A stretch of 60,000 bases of DNA from Symsagittifera roscoffensis (Eukaryota > Xenacoelomorpha > Acoela > Convolutidae), in NCBI RefSeq assembly GCF_963678635.1, contig NC_087066.1:37141152-37201151 (forward strand). Direction: 5' to 3'. The translations under genes and the position numbers were made by a program. Positions 1-10,249 of the stretch are shown here, piece by piece; within the stretch, counting starts at the first letter, position 1; each line of letters starts with the position of its first letter. The notes below the pieces were generated by a model that was not told where the DNA came from, ran no database searches, and saw nothing but the letters and a program-made list of their open reading frames with translations.

Positions 1-910
1 TTCATCCAATGTACAAGGCAAGTAATTCTGCTGTCCGTGCGAACTTAATTGTGAGAACTAGTCTCTTAGAACCTGCCTTGATAACTTTTTAAATCCGGCT
101 ACATAGACTCGAACGTCCTCTCTTACCGCACGCAATGTCCAGCACTCCGCACAGCGCTACATCTTTTTACCTGTCCCAAAACCCAACTTCCCTTACCCTA
201 GTAGGCATGTGGCTTTGGCCGCGACGTTCCCTAGACTCGGCGAGAGCATGCCCAGAGGCGCTTAAATATCGGGCTAACAACAACGAGTGAACCAGTCATT
301 TAGCATAGTCTCACGGTGTTCGCGTAGAAATTGTCGTATCGAGTATTGTGATAATGTGTGAGGACTAGCTCTCACTTGACCTCTAGCTTCAGATCTACCA
401 CCGCTTTTCGCTGAAGAAGTGATACCACTTAAAGGTTCTAGATGCAAAGACGACATTTCGCTAAAACAAAGAGCTTCGCTCTGCAAAATGACTATCTGAA
501 TTGTGATAAATAACAAAAAATAAAATATCGATAGACAAGATACGCACCCTGTGATAGATCCTCTGCTTTTCGTAGAGATCAAATTTATTGAATGATTAGT
601 TTAAACTGCATTCTGTTTTGAATAAAACTGGGTTTATATTTTGAGAATTTTTTGCCAGTTGATCGGTACGATGTGCATTTGTTTTACCTGGATTAACTCT
701 AATAAAAAATTGAGTTAAGACGGAGATTCAAAATGACGATTCGAATGTCACTCATGACATTTTTTAACAGAACCATGTGTTGGTTCAAATTGCTACGATT
801 CCTTTAATCAACACCTGAGAAAATAACATACGGACCCGATGAAATTGAAACTTGATCCTTTTCCTGGTGAATAAATGGCCTTGAATGAAGCTTGAAATAC
901 TTATTTTTAG

Positions 911-1443
911 GCAAGACTGGTCCAGATCTGTATGAGGAGAAAAGGCGACTGAGTGTGGAGGAGCCGGCATTGGTGCCAGACTCTTTTGGAGATACGCAGG
1001 CAGACTACTCGAGGAAGGGAGATGATTATGATGTGGATGATTCGGGCTATCTTCGTGTGGAGCCCTCCCCTAATTGGAATAGAAATAAGTGGGGACACGA
1101 TTATGCGACTGATCATTCAAATAATAGAAATGGTGCTGAATCATCTGGTGACGATATGAACAGTGAAAGTTTAGAGGGGGAGGGAGGCAGCAAAGCCTCT
1201 GGACGGAGAATTGGAGCCGGAACTGGAATGGAGCTGTCTGCTGGAATACCTCTGGTTCTAGGAGTATCTGTATTGCTTCTCTTCTCAGTATTACTTACTG
1301 TTAGATGTTACTCCTGGTATAGATATGGATACAGCAGCTACCCCCATCCATCATTAGCAGGGATAGGAGACAGTAGACGAAAACTGCTTAAAAAGCTTTT
1401 CAGGGATCATAACGACTACCTTGTGGATGGAATGTATCTGTGA
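911..1443 (+). CDS. Terminal exon of a single-pass membrane protein
   Basis: The frame is open from an acceptor-like TTTTTAG at 904-910 to a TGA at 1441-1443, entering in phase 1, about 177 residues. The first 115 residues are acidic and rich in Ser, Asp, Gly and Asn with no Cys. They are followed by one hydrophobic segment (AGIPLVLGVSVLLLFSVLL) and a tail of about 50 residues that begins with Arg-Cys, then Tyr-rich YRYGYSSY, and ends with basic RRKLLKKLFRDHNDY. The layout fits a type I receptor or adhesion protein with the ectodomain outside and a short Tyr-containing cytoplasmic tail. Upstream exons lie outside the window or were not found. I do not recognise the family. The coding call rests on composition unlike the AT-rich flanks, the TM segment and the splice acceptor. 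Confidence 0.7.
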
Positions 1444-2765
1444 AAAGACAAATTGATTTGAATACTTGAAATGAAAAATTGGAAAGTAAGTTGCTTAATG
1501 GGCTCAATTGAATAGTTTTAAACTAACATCAATTAGCTAAGACCGGAATCAGTCCACGAAAACTTCGAATGTTTTTGTTCAACTGAAAAAACTCTAGTTT
1601 GGGTTGTGCGTGTGCGTGCTATAGTAGATTGAGATGTTTAATAATTACGCAGTAATGATGAAACTGATTTATCTGGGGCAGTTATAGATGTAAGTCTCTG
1701 ATAAAATTGTTCCCGTTGCCAAAACAATGGTGCGCATGCTGTAGCTTACTAAAGACTACTTAATGTAAATTATTTTTTTAAAAAATTACCCGTAATATTG
1801 TCGCAATTTCAAGCTAAAGATCCATGATTAGATTTCAGAATTACAGATATCAATTACTCTGGTATCTGAAGTTTTGCGTTATTTTGTTCGATGTATATTG
1901 GTGTAAATTATTTCTTAAGTTATAAATATGAATGGGAAATATATGAGAAATAAATGTTAAGCAATAGATTCTCTTGCTTGACAAGACTATTTGCAGAACC
2001 GACAGATCTCAACTGACTCGATCTTTTGTTTGTGCTTGCGAAATTTTGATTTTTTTTGCGTCCGGGTTACCACTTTTTTATGCAATGCATAGAGAAAATT
2101 TCATATACAGTAAGCCGTATTCAGTACAAATACACAATTTAAACTATCTTAGAAATTTCCGGCCAAATTCTTTATAAAAACGTTTTGTTAATCAAATTTG
2201 TGCCGGTTTTGTGTGTAATGAGAGGAAAGACGAAAAATTAGAATTTAAGTAAATAAATCATAAGTTTTTTCACAGTTTTTTCAAAAATTGGATAGCAAAA
2301 CAAATCAAAAGAAAAATGCAAACAAATTTTCTGCAAATTTTTTTGTTGTTTGCTGAGTTTTAAGTGTCAAGGAACGTAGTGAAGTATCCTTTACAGGTCG
2401 TGATGATTTGTTTTTGTTTTTTCTTGAAGAAATTTTGTTGGTTGAACTCAATAATACAGACACTTAAGAGTATTGATTTTATGCATATGTAGAATAACGC
2501 ATGTTGCTTTTGAGCACATGGCTTATATCTACGCCAATTATTTGGTTGGTCATACAGGTACAGTTAGCAAGTGTCGTAAGGATTAAGCAGATGACCAAGG
2601 TTCGATTCTATTTTTTTTAAACTGATTTTTGTAAGCTTTTTCGTGCAGCCTGCAGCTTTTTTATTCTTGCACGATTGAAACTTAGAACGAATCCTTTAGA
2701 AGTACATGCGTGTTGACTTTGTTTCAGATTAAATGTTTCGATTGAGTTAATACGCACTTAGCATT
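1444..2765 (+). other. 3' untranslated region and intergenic spacer
   Basis: AT-rich non-coding DNA. An AATAAA at 1949-1954 is a plausible polyadenylation signal for the membrane-protein exon upstream. At about 2543-2620 a tRNA-like stretch ends in a B-box-like AGGTTCGATTCTA and may be an old SINE head. The 5' end and promoter of the SOCS-like gene must lie in the right part, but I see no convincing TATA box. Confidence 0.4.
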
Positions 2766-2887
2766 ATGGGACTTTTTTGTTTCATTCATCGAAAGAAGAA
2801 ACGGAGGAGAGAAAAAGACAAAAGGGAATCTGAACGAAAATGCAATCGATGCTGTCTAAGTGGTGCTGAATTTATTGAAACTGAAAG
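2766..2887 (+). CDS. SOCS-like gene, exon 1 (N-terminus)
   Basis: First coding exon of a seven-exon gene for an SH2/SOCS-box protein (2766-2887, 3181-3332, 12328-12377, 12489-12833, 14966-15130, 16128-16343, 32741-32803; 370 aa). It encodes 40 residues plus two bases and ends at AG|GTAAAAG. The start is MGLFCF followed by a strongly basic run (HRKKKRRREKDKR) and a Cys cluster (CNRCC). Gly2, Cys5 and the basic patch resemble N-myristoylation/palmitoylation membrane-anchor sequences; that is an inference. Vertebrate SOCS proteins do not start this way. The start codon is the first ATG of the exon. No upstream exon was identified, so a longer N-terminus is possible. Confidence 0.6.
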
Positions 2888-3180
2888 GTAAAAGATGATC
2901 AAGTAATCTTAACTGCAATCCTTTTTGCCTGTATCATTTTTGTTATATTTAATTCTATGACGGTATTGATTAGAAGTCAACCACAAAAAATATCCACAAA
3001 GTTGGCTCATTAGTTTAAGGAGGGAGGGAAGGGGTGGGGTGGAGCGGCAGAAAAACTAGCTACGATAATGAGAGCTAGTGAGCCTCAAACCATGGATTTG
3101 ATTTCCAATCAAAAGCACACGAACTTAAGACACTTCTCGAATCCTCATCGCCAATTGTGCTATTGAATAACGTGCTTTAG
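2888..3180 (+). other. Intron 1 of the SOCS-like gene
   Basis: A 293-bp GT-AG intron (GTAAAAG to GCTTTAG). It includes a purine-rich stretch near 3018-3050 and nothing else recognisable. Confidence 0.55.
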
Positions 3181-3332
3181 GTGTGGATGTAAGCTGCTAC
3201 AACGAAGTTCTATCCCTGTGACATCTTCTCATCCCGACATCCCTTCGCGGATGTCCCCGTGTCGTCCTCTGATCCCACCGAGGCTGTGTTCCTCTCCTCC
3301 CCCGATCCCTCCACGATTGCCACTCTATAAAG
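3181..3332 (+). CDS. SOCS-like gene, exon 2 (Pro/Ser-rich linker)
   Basis: Preceded by GTGCTTTAG and followed by GTATGA. The single leading base completes the Arg codon left open by exon 1, and the single trailing G joins the two leading bases of exon 3. Both junctions are in phase, which is the main support for this exon. It encodes residues 42-91: CGCKLL followed by a Ser/Pro/Arg-rich stretch with PPRL and IPPRLPLYK, which resemble SH3-binding sites. Codon use is more GC-rich than the surrounding DNA. Confidence 0.6.
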
Positions 3333-3425
3333 GTATGATCTTATTAATTTTTTTTGCAAAAGTAGAAGTTAGACGACCGGCCAACTTTTTGCAGACGCTG
3401 TCAAAGTGTGACTAATTGTTTCTGA

Positions 3426-3640
3426 GCAGCCGTGGTTGTGTGGGTAAGACGCGCGGCTTTTAATACAAAGGTCGTGGGCTCGAACCCGGCTTCAGTCATG
3501 GTTGGAGGGTTCACACTGACATCTGCCTCCTCAAGGTGGGACCGGCTGCGGCAAAATGGACGACATCTCTCTCACATACAGAAAAAAGCCCAAGGTTGAA
3601 TGGTGGGAGCTGGGCGGGTGGCTAATGAAAAAAATTGTTT
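3426..3640 (+). repeat. tRNA-derived SINE, copy 1
   Basis: The 5' part resembles a tRNA gene, with an A-box-like GTGGTTGTGTGGGTAAGAC and a B-box-like GGGCTCGAACCC at about 3476-3487. The body shares long words with two other copies in the window, for example CCTCAAGGTGGGACCGGCTG, and the 3' end is GTGGCTAATGAAAAAAA. The layout (Pol III head, body, A-rich tail) is that of a SINE. It lies in intron 2 of the SOCS-like gene in sense orientation. Confidence 0.8.
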
Positions 3641-3949
3641 CTTAGTTGAGTTCGTGTCTGATTTTTCAGGGTCTAGAAACTTGACATCATTATCAGTTAA
3701 AATGTCAATAAAGAGCTTATGGAAGTCTTTAGTTTCGAAGTTTTATGAAGCGCTTTCGGGACGATTCAATTAAGCTTTTCAAGGTTGCGAGGGGTAGTAT
3801 AGCTTCTGGGATATTACTATACCATGACTTGCTAAAGAGTAATGAACATCGTGCGTACTCTTATATAGGTCTTACCGATTTTTTTTCCAGGAAAAGTCTC
3901 AATTTGTTCACACTCAATTTTGATTTTTCGCGGTTTGACTGATTTCTTT

Positions 3950-4520
3950 TAAAGTTCAGTGCATTCCCATTGTTAAAAGGAAGCCAAACTCCACTATCGA
4001 ATAGCAAAAATGTTAAAGTCACGAAAAACATGACCGACTTCTAATTTCGAAAATGGAAATTAATTATCAGTTCTCCCAGAAAAATAAAAGTTTTACCTAT
4101 TGATCCAGTGTTCTCAAATTAGATTAATTTCAACAGATTAATTTAATTAGATTAAATTCATCATAAATTGTTCTACAAATTCAAAGAGCTTTAAACTATC
4201 ATTTTTTCTTTTTTCTTCGAAGTTGAAAAGTTCAAGATTTTGAAGAAAAAAAACAAGTCAGTTTTTGTTTCAGTTTCCTTGCGTTCATTACTCTTTTCCA
4301 ACTGTCAGTTGGCTATGTGTTGAATTTACTAGCCATTGTGAAAGTGAATCCTTATTTTCATGCGCTGAAGTATTGCCGATCGTAAAACATTTGGTAACTG
4401 TTTTGTTATTGTTCCGAACATTGAGAATGAAGAGGAACTTTGTTTTAGTATCTTTGTTGTTTTCCACGCAAAATCAGGTATCACAAGTATTTATGGGTCA
4501 AGTAATACATTAAAGTAAAG
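3950..4520. repeat. Dispersed repeat family A, copy 1
   Basis: Shares ordered blocks with about 10250-10800 and 34150-34570. The blocks are CAAACTCCACTATCGAA (near 3984), CTAATTTCGAAAATGGAAAT, a CTATTGATCCAGTG segment, and a CATTACTCTTTTCCAACTGTC segment. The similarity is diverged. No coding capacity is evident. Confidence 0.6.
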
Positions 4521-4560
4521 TTTGTCAGTCGTGATTCAAACAACATGAAAAATTTTCCAA

Positions 4561-4735
4561 TGTTTCTTAGCATAAATGATCGTTCTTCTTATATGATGAA
4601 TGCTAATTGACCGCTTTTTCGGCCCGAAAATTTGACTAAAACTTTAAAAATCAAACCAGTTTATTTTTAAAGCTTTTGTCTAATTTTCGAGCCGGAAAAG
4701 AACGATATAAAGAACGATCATTTAGGCTGAGAAAA
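4561..4735. repeat. Foldback element / MITE-like hairpin
   Basis: Perfect 15-bp inverted arms, TAAATGATCGTTCTT at 4573-4587 and its complement at 4710-4724. The arms extend inward through further imperfect pairing (TCGGCCCGAAAATT near 4619 with AATTTTCGAGCCGGAA near 4682). The whole of about 165 bp can fold into one long hairpin, as small non-autonomous DNA transposons do. No target duplication was established. Confidence 0.65.
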
Positions 4736-5383
4736 AAAAGATTTTACCGAAGGAAAAACTAAGTTAGAAAGCTTCTTTTAGCGCGTCCTTGCCAAAAATG
4801 TCAAAGAAAAATTTATCTGTTTGTTATTCATGTTTCAAAAACAACTGTTGTCGGTTATGTCTAATTCAATTATTTTCTGCGCAGTCGTACAATTCTCTCG
4901 TCACAACATGCACAAAAATGATGCTGAATAGCACAAGAAAAAACAAAAAAAAACTTTATTGTAGTTTTTTGGTGGTCGAAATATTCTGTGTTACTTGCAC
5001 AGCAACCGGCTATCTCCAACCGGGCTAGCCTTAAAACTTGTTCCCTGGTTGAATTTTGCAACAATAATTGACCATCCAGACATAATTTAAGCCAACGAAA
5101 GTTCATTATAAACGATTTTTAACACAGTTTTCTTTGAATGCATGAAAAAACTTTGTTTCTATATGTAATGATTTTTTTAGCGGGAGTTAAGCTTTTTTTC
5201 ACGAAACGTTGCGATAGATGATGTATCCGGACATTTTTTTTTCTGCAAACGTTTGTTTGAAACACTTCGACAACAGCCTGCTCTAGGCAACATATTTTTG
5301 GGTTGACTGTCCAGAGTTTGGTTTTCTAGGGATTGCAAAAGGACTTGAAGTAAAGTTAAATGCTTGAATGATCGGATTTAACA

Positions 5384-5513
5384 TGGGGTAAAATTTCAGT
5401 GGGGTTAAATTGATATGGGGGTCAAACTTAATGGGACTGAAAAAAAAAACTTTCTTTTCACTCTCTTTATATTTGACCACCATATCAATTTAACCCACTG
5501 AAATTTTACCCCA
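5384..5513. repeat. Inverted repeat with 42-43-bp arms
   Basis: Arm 5384-5426 is complementary to arm 5472-5513 with one mismatch and one 1-bp indel. The 45-bp loop is AT-rich. The near-perfect match shows a recent event, such as a foldback insertion or local inverted duplication. Confidence 0.8.
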
Positions 5514-6097
5514 TTTTTATTCCAGTCATTCACGGAATTCATTTTAATCAGCAAAAAACAGTTCGGTAATTTTTATCGGCAAAAAAAACTGGTTAGTGTC
5601 CAAAAACTTATTTGAGATGTTGAAAAAATATCAGGACTTGAAATTTTTTTTTTACTTGCATACAAAGAGATGCAGTTTACTTTTAGTCGTGATTGTCGAC
5701 TTTAATCGGAGGCTTTCATACTTGCTGCAAAACACAAAGAACCATCATTGAAGAAGCATCTGTAAGTCCAAAAACTGGCAAGATCGTGCTTAAAACCTGC
5801 ATCGAAAAATGAACGTGTTGCTTCGATTATGAGGCATGACCAGTTATTCGGTCAATAGTTCCCTAAAGAGCACTTGTATATAGAATATGCTTATATGTCA
5901 TGTTATTTCAAATCTCAGCTGCCAAAAAATCTTAATTATTTGAGAAATCTTGTCTTGCCATTTAGTCGATAAATTTCACTAAATTATACTGCGATAAAAT
6001 GTTAAATGCTAGCAAGCTTTCACAAATACTAGAATTAGGCAAATCATTTGTTATTAATTTGGAGCTTTGAAGTAGTTGGATTTGATCAACCTCTTCG

Positions 6098-7276
6098 ATG
6101 TTTTCAAGAGTAGTAATAGAAGCCATCTGTGTATGCTGGGCGTTCTCCAATGCATTCGCTTCTACAGTTGAGCATTCCATCTTTGGACATAAATGGTTCA
6201 GTAGTGATGTTCAATTCACAGGAGAGCCGTTGAAACGAGACGGATACGAATTTGAATGGAAAGTTCCGTACACTCACTTCGAGAACAACGGGTTCGTCAC
6301 CCACTTCGACCCAGTGACACTTGAGAGAGGAGTGAGACATAAGTGGGTTATGGGCTGGAACTCGTATGGTATGACAACTCGGTCGTGTCCAGTAAAGCGA
6401 TACGACGGGCGAATTCCACTCGAATACGATTGCTATGACAGTCAGAGCAAACTGAAGGGAGATTGCAGAGTTCAAGTGGGATGTACTCGCGATACAGGCG
6501 ACTTCAGAGTGGTACTGGCAGATTCACGAGGGCAGAAACAGACCAGGGATAATTTTGGAACCCTGGCGAATAACATGATCACTGGGAAGTGGCAGGGCGT
6601 AGAGTGGAGATTCAACCCCCACGCGGATAAGAATTTTGAGAGACCCTCGAGTCGTCCTGAAAGTCAAGTGCCGATGCCGATTCATCCGATGTTCAAAAAC
6701 GGACCCGAGAGCTTTGAGTTCTTCAGCACGAATTTTGGACATCGCGAAGTTATCCCGGACACTTGCACTGAATACTTCAAAGGACATTTCGGGGCACCTC
6801 AGAATCAAGACGTCACTTTCAGCCTGGAAGTAGAAAAGTTGGATGACCGGAAACTTCTAGTTGCCATCGAGATGAACGGGATCAGGAAACAGTATGTGGA
6901 GCATTTTTGGACTGATCGGATGATGCCAGCAAGAATAGATACATTCGCGATCACGGAACCCAACCAGCGAGGGTATCGCTACCTGAAGATCTGGGATCCA
7001 AAGAGAGCGTCTGGACATAAGGAGGATTGGGACAAGGTTCTAAATGAACGATATGCAAAGTATGAGCCTAAAGGAGTGAAAGAAGCGAAGGAAAGGGCTA
7101 GTAAAACACGAGATAGATATGAAAATTCCAGTGATTACAAAAAAAGGAAAGCTCTGGCAGCCAAATACAACAGCGAGAAGATCAAGCCTGCTAAAAGGGA
7201 GGCGTTGAAATCATGTACTAAACGAAAGATGTTGAGTCTTCTTATGACGGAACGTCAATTCATGGAAGAAATGTAA
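6098..7276 (+). CDS. Secreted protein of unknown family, intronless, nested in SOCS-like intron 2
   Basis: A single uninterrupted ORF of 392 residues with an in-frame TGA just upstream of the ATG. Residues 1-21 form a plausible signal peptide (hydrophobic VVIEAICVCWAFSNAFA). The following 290 or so residues look like a folded domain rich in aromatic residues, with four clustered Cys (SCPVKRYD, YDCYD, GDCRVQVGC at about 106-138) and a further DTCTEYF. The last 80 residues are highly basic and probably helical (KERASKTRDRYE, YKKRKALAAKY). GC content is clearly higher than in the flanks, which supports coding. It sits in intron 2 of the SOCS-like gene on the same strand. Lack of introns suggests a retrogene or a naturally single-exon gene. 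I do not recognise the family and assign no function. An A-rich AATTAAAATAA near 7344 may be the polyadenylation signal. Confidence 0.8.
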   Translation: MFSRVVIEAICVCWAFSNAFASTVEHSIFGHKWFSSDVQFTGEPLKRDGYEFEWKVPYTHFENNGFVTHFDPVTLERGVRHKWVMGWNSYGMTTRSCPVKRYDGRIPLEYDCYDSQSKLKGDCRVQVGCTRDTGDFRVVLADSRGQKQTRDNFGTLANNMITGKWQGVEWRFNPHADKNFERPSSRPESQVPMPIHPMFKNGPESFEFFSTNFGHREVIPDTCTEYFKGHFGAPQNQDVTFSLEVEKLDDRKLLVAIEMNGIRKQYVEHFWTDRMMPARIDTFAITEPNQRGYRYLKIWDPKRASGHKEDWDKVLNERYAKYEPKGVKEAKERASKTRDRYENSSDYKKRKALAAKYNSEKIKPAKREALKSCTKRKMLSLLMTERQFMEEM

Positions 7277-7776
7277 AGGAAAAGAAAACGGTCATAGAAA
7301 TTTAATCAAGCATCGTAGTAAACTAATATGTAGTTTTCTTTTTGAATTAAAATAACCCGATACCATAACTTTTAGCTCAAGAAAAAACGTACGGCAGAAC
7401 GTTTTGAACTCAATTCGTTAAACTATTCGATAAGCAAGGGTTTTGGAACAGGGTACTGACCATTTTAAGCAATAGACTTGGTTTTACGAAGCCTGTAAGA
7501 TTAAATGCCTTTAAAAAATTAGTTCTTTTTTTTGCTCATATTTAGCCCCTTTTTTTTTCATTTTATGCAATCGGGCACTAGACTTGTTTCCCCATAAATA
7601 ACTGTTTCCACAGGACACCTCAATGATCCTGGACTCATTCATCTACTGGGCGTTTCTGTTGCAACAGATATATGTTGAGCACATTAGCATCATAAATATC
7701 CGGACTAATCGAGTTGTCCTGTCTATGTTGGTTGTTGTTTTCGTTTTTTTTAATGTTTTTTTTCGGCTTTTTACAT

Positions 7777-7925
7777 TACGAAGAGTTTTTTCTTTACACA
7801 GTGAAGCGTAGTGTCATATTACGAAGAATTTTTTTTTACACAAGCGCAGCGTAGTTTATTATTACGAAGATTTTTACCCAAGCGAAGCGTAGTATAATGT
7901 TACAGAAAATTTTTTTCTAACCTAA
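7777..7925 (+). repeat. Degenerate tandem repeat, about 40-bp unit
   Basis: Three to four consecutive units of the type TACGAAGA-T(n)-ACACAAGCGAAGCGTAG begin near 7777, 7820, 7862 and 7899. Related words recur near 36460 (GCAGAGCGTAGTGTAATAG) and 37418 (GACGAGCGTAGTG), so the unit belongs to a dispersed family. Confidence 0.6.
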
Positions 7926-7966
7926 GTCGCAAATAAAAGTGCTCATTTGGTGGCATTTTTGCTACA

Positions 7967-9451
7967 TCTATTATATATTTAAATGCAAGCTTCACTATCT
8001 CGCCATGCTTAAGATTTTTGAACATATGATTTTTGCATGTTTAACGAAATAATTTTTTCACGTTTAAGCTATATCGTGTAATGCAATGGTTAATATTTTT
8101 TTTTTCGATTTTCCAGTTTGATGTCAAGAATTATTTCATCAGTTTTGAAATTAGCAACCCCATGGTGGGATGCTATAAAGACTCCCCAGGGATTGCGAAT
8201 TTGGTCGCCATATATGAAAAACCAAATCCGATTTAGTATACGAGATACGGAAATTTTTTTGAGATTTTTCAAAAATATCTCGAAAACTTGAGTTTGAAAA
8301 ATTTCACACAATTTTATTATTTCAACCCTGTAGTCGGACGCTGTCAGGATTTTCTCAGGAATTGCGAATCTTGCCTCCAAATCTCACCTCTCAGTTCTTT
8401 GTAGTTTTTGAGATGTGAAGTTTTTTATGATTTTTTTTCAAAAATTACCAAAAACTTGGATTTAAAAAAAATCAAAACTTTGAATATCTCCATCCTGTAG
8501 TTGGAAACTGTGTGAGTACTCTCAGGGGTTGCGAAGCTTGCCTCTGAATATGACTGCTCAAATGTACTTTTTAGAAGAATTTAGATTAAAAAAAAATGTC
8601 ACAAAATTTGAAGTTTCCATCTTTATGGCGAGGCGTTGTCAGGGTACTACCTGAAGTTGCAATATTTGCCTCCTAACATGACTGCTCAATTCCTTGAATT
8701 TTCGTGATATGACGTTTTTAATGATTTTTTTCAAAAATTTTTTTGAAAACATAAACAAATTTTTTTTTCTTCAAGTTTCTTTAAACTCTGTAGTCGGGGG
8801 ATTTCAGATTACTCTCAGGATTTGTGAATTTTTTCTCCAAATATGACTGCTCAAATTCTTGTACTTTTCCAGATATGACGTTTTTTGTACTTTTTTATTT
8901 GTTTCAAAAAAGTATCAGAAATTTTAAATTTAAATTTTGTTTTCTGAATTTGAAACTCCTAATCCTGTAGTTGGGGGCTGTCAGCGTACTCTCAGAGGTT
9001 GTGAATGTTGCCTCCAAATATGACTGCTCAAATTTATGTGTTTTTTGTGATTTGATGATTTTTATTTAAAAAAAAATTTTTTTAGAGAACTTAAATTTGA
9101 AGTTTCTCAAAATCTGAAATTCCCAACGCTGTACCTGGGTACTGTGAGATTACTCTCAGGAGTTGCAAATCTTGCGCTCAAATATAATTGCTCAATTGAT
9201 TTTAGTTACCGAGATGTGACGTTTTAAATGTCATTTAAAGAACTTTCAAAAAACGTAAGTATGAAAAGCTTCACTGAACTTTATGGAGTTGCAAAATCTG
9301 AATTGAAAAATTTGAATAATATTTGAAATTACCAAGCCTGTAATAGGGTGCTGTCAGAGTACTTTCAAAGGTTGCAGACCTTATTTCTAATGTATGCGAT
9401 TTTTTACGAATTGTTAAACATTCGAAGCACCGGAGGTGCGTTACACGCTAG
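7967..9451 (+). mobile_element. Non-autonomous Helitron-like element 1
   Basis: Begins TCTATTATATATTTAAATGC after an A. It ends with a hairpin GCACC-GGA-GGTGC (9428-9440), a short spacer and CTAG (9448-9451), followed by T. This is the Helitron signature: 5' TC, 3' stem-loop plus CTRR, inserted between A and T. The 1,485-bp element has no Rep/helicase ORF. Its core is an array of eight or so degenerate units of about 165 bp (see separate entry). Element 2 at 40975-43022 shares both termini and the core. Confidence 0.8.
8150..9400 (+). repeat. About 165-bp degenerate satellite inside Helitron 1
   Basis: The recurring block is CCTGTAGTTGGGGGCTGTCA, then GTACTCTCAG, TTGCGAATCTTGCCTCC and ATATGACTGCTCAAAT. 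It begins near 8157, 8325, 8492, 8622, 8785, 8961, 9127 and 9335. Between blocks are poly-A/T-rich spacers. Units are strongly diverged, so the array is old or was captured as such. Confidence 0.75.
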
Positions 9452-9479
9452 TTTCAATTTAATCATAGTTAAGCATAAA

Positions 9480-10230
9480 AAATTTAATGGCATATGATGC
9501 TGTTTTGTTTTTGGCTGGTGTTAGGCCGTTTGAAAAAAAATGTTAATTGTAAAATTGTATGTGCTTTGTTGTTTTTTGTTTTCTTTTTTGCGATGCTTTG
9601 GAACATTTTGGCAGAAATTTCAATTTTTTTTCTAAAACTTTTGCAAAAAAAAATGGTACCAACGGAAAAACCGGCTGCTTTTCTATGTGCTTTCATATTT
9701 TGCTAGTCTTTTTTCTTTTTACCTCTTGTTCTACCGCCTTCGAAAGTTTTAGTTGGGCGATTCCCTAAGGTCGAAAGAAAAAAGAAAGTCCAGTTTTTGA
9801 CAGTTTGGTTAATTTTTGAAACTTTTGTCTTATCTCAAAAACTACTCCCAAAAGAAGACAAAAGTTTCGGTTAAATTATCCGAGTCTTACCTGCGCAAGC
9901 GGCTATGCATTGAGTTTTCGAAACAAAATTATGGTCTTAAAGGTCTAATTTTTGAAGTTTTGTCACTCTTCTCGAAAACTACTTGCTAAGTACGATATTA
10001 AGGGTCTAATCTAAAAAATCAGAGTGCCAAAATTTTCAATCTTAATATCAGTGCGTGGAAACCAGAGGCTATTCCCGTGCTTTAGTAGAGAAAAGTAATG
10101 GATTTAGGAATAATCAAACTTTTTATCGATTTTTGGAATCCTTTTCTTTTTTTTCTAAAATTACCCAGCGAAATCTGAGATAGAGACTTCAATTGAAAGA
10201 ACGACTATTAGGTTTCTTGTTTAAATAAGC
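9480..10230 (+). repeat. Dispersed repeat family B, copy 1
   Basis: A leader module (9480-9770, with GCGATGCTTTGGAACATTTT and ACCGCCTTCGAAAG) is followed by two to three degenerate units containing CTCAAAAACTACT, GCGGCTATGC and AAAATTATGGTCTTAAA. The same leader and units occur at 13140-14480. ORFs here are by-products of low-complexity sequence. Confidence 0.6.
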
Positions 10231-10249
10231 AGTGTAAATAATGGTTTAG

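Noticed and set aside
274-582. 102-codon minus-strand ORF with a hydrophobic start (YFLLFITIQIVIL) and LREHRETMLNDWF at the end
   Set aside because: No splice partner, no domain and no clear signal-peptide or cleavage logic. It could be an exon of a gene to the left but cannot be supported from this window.
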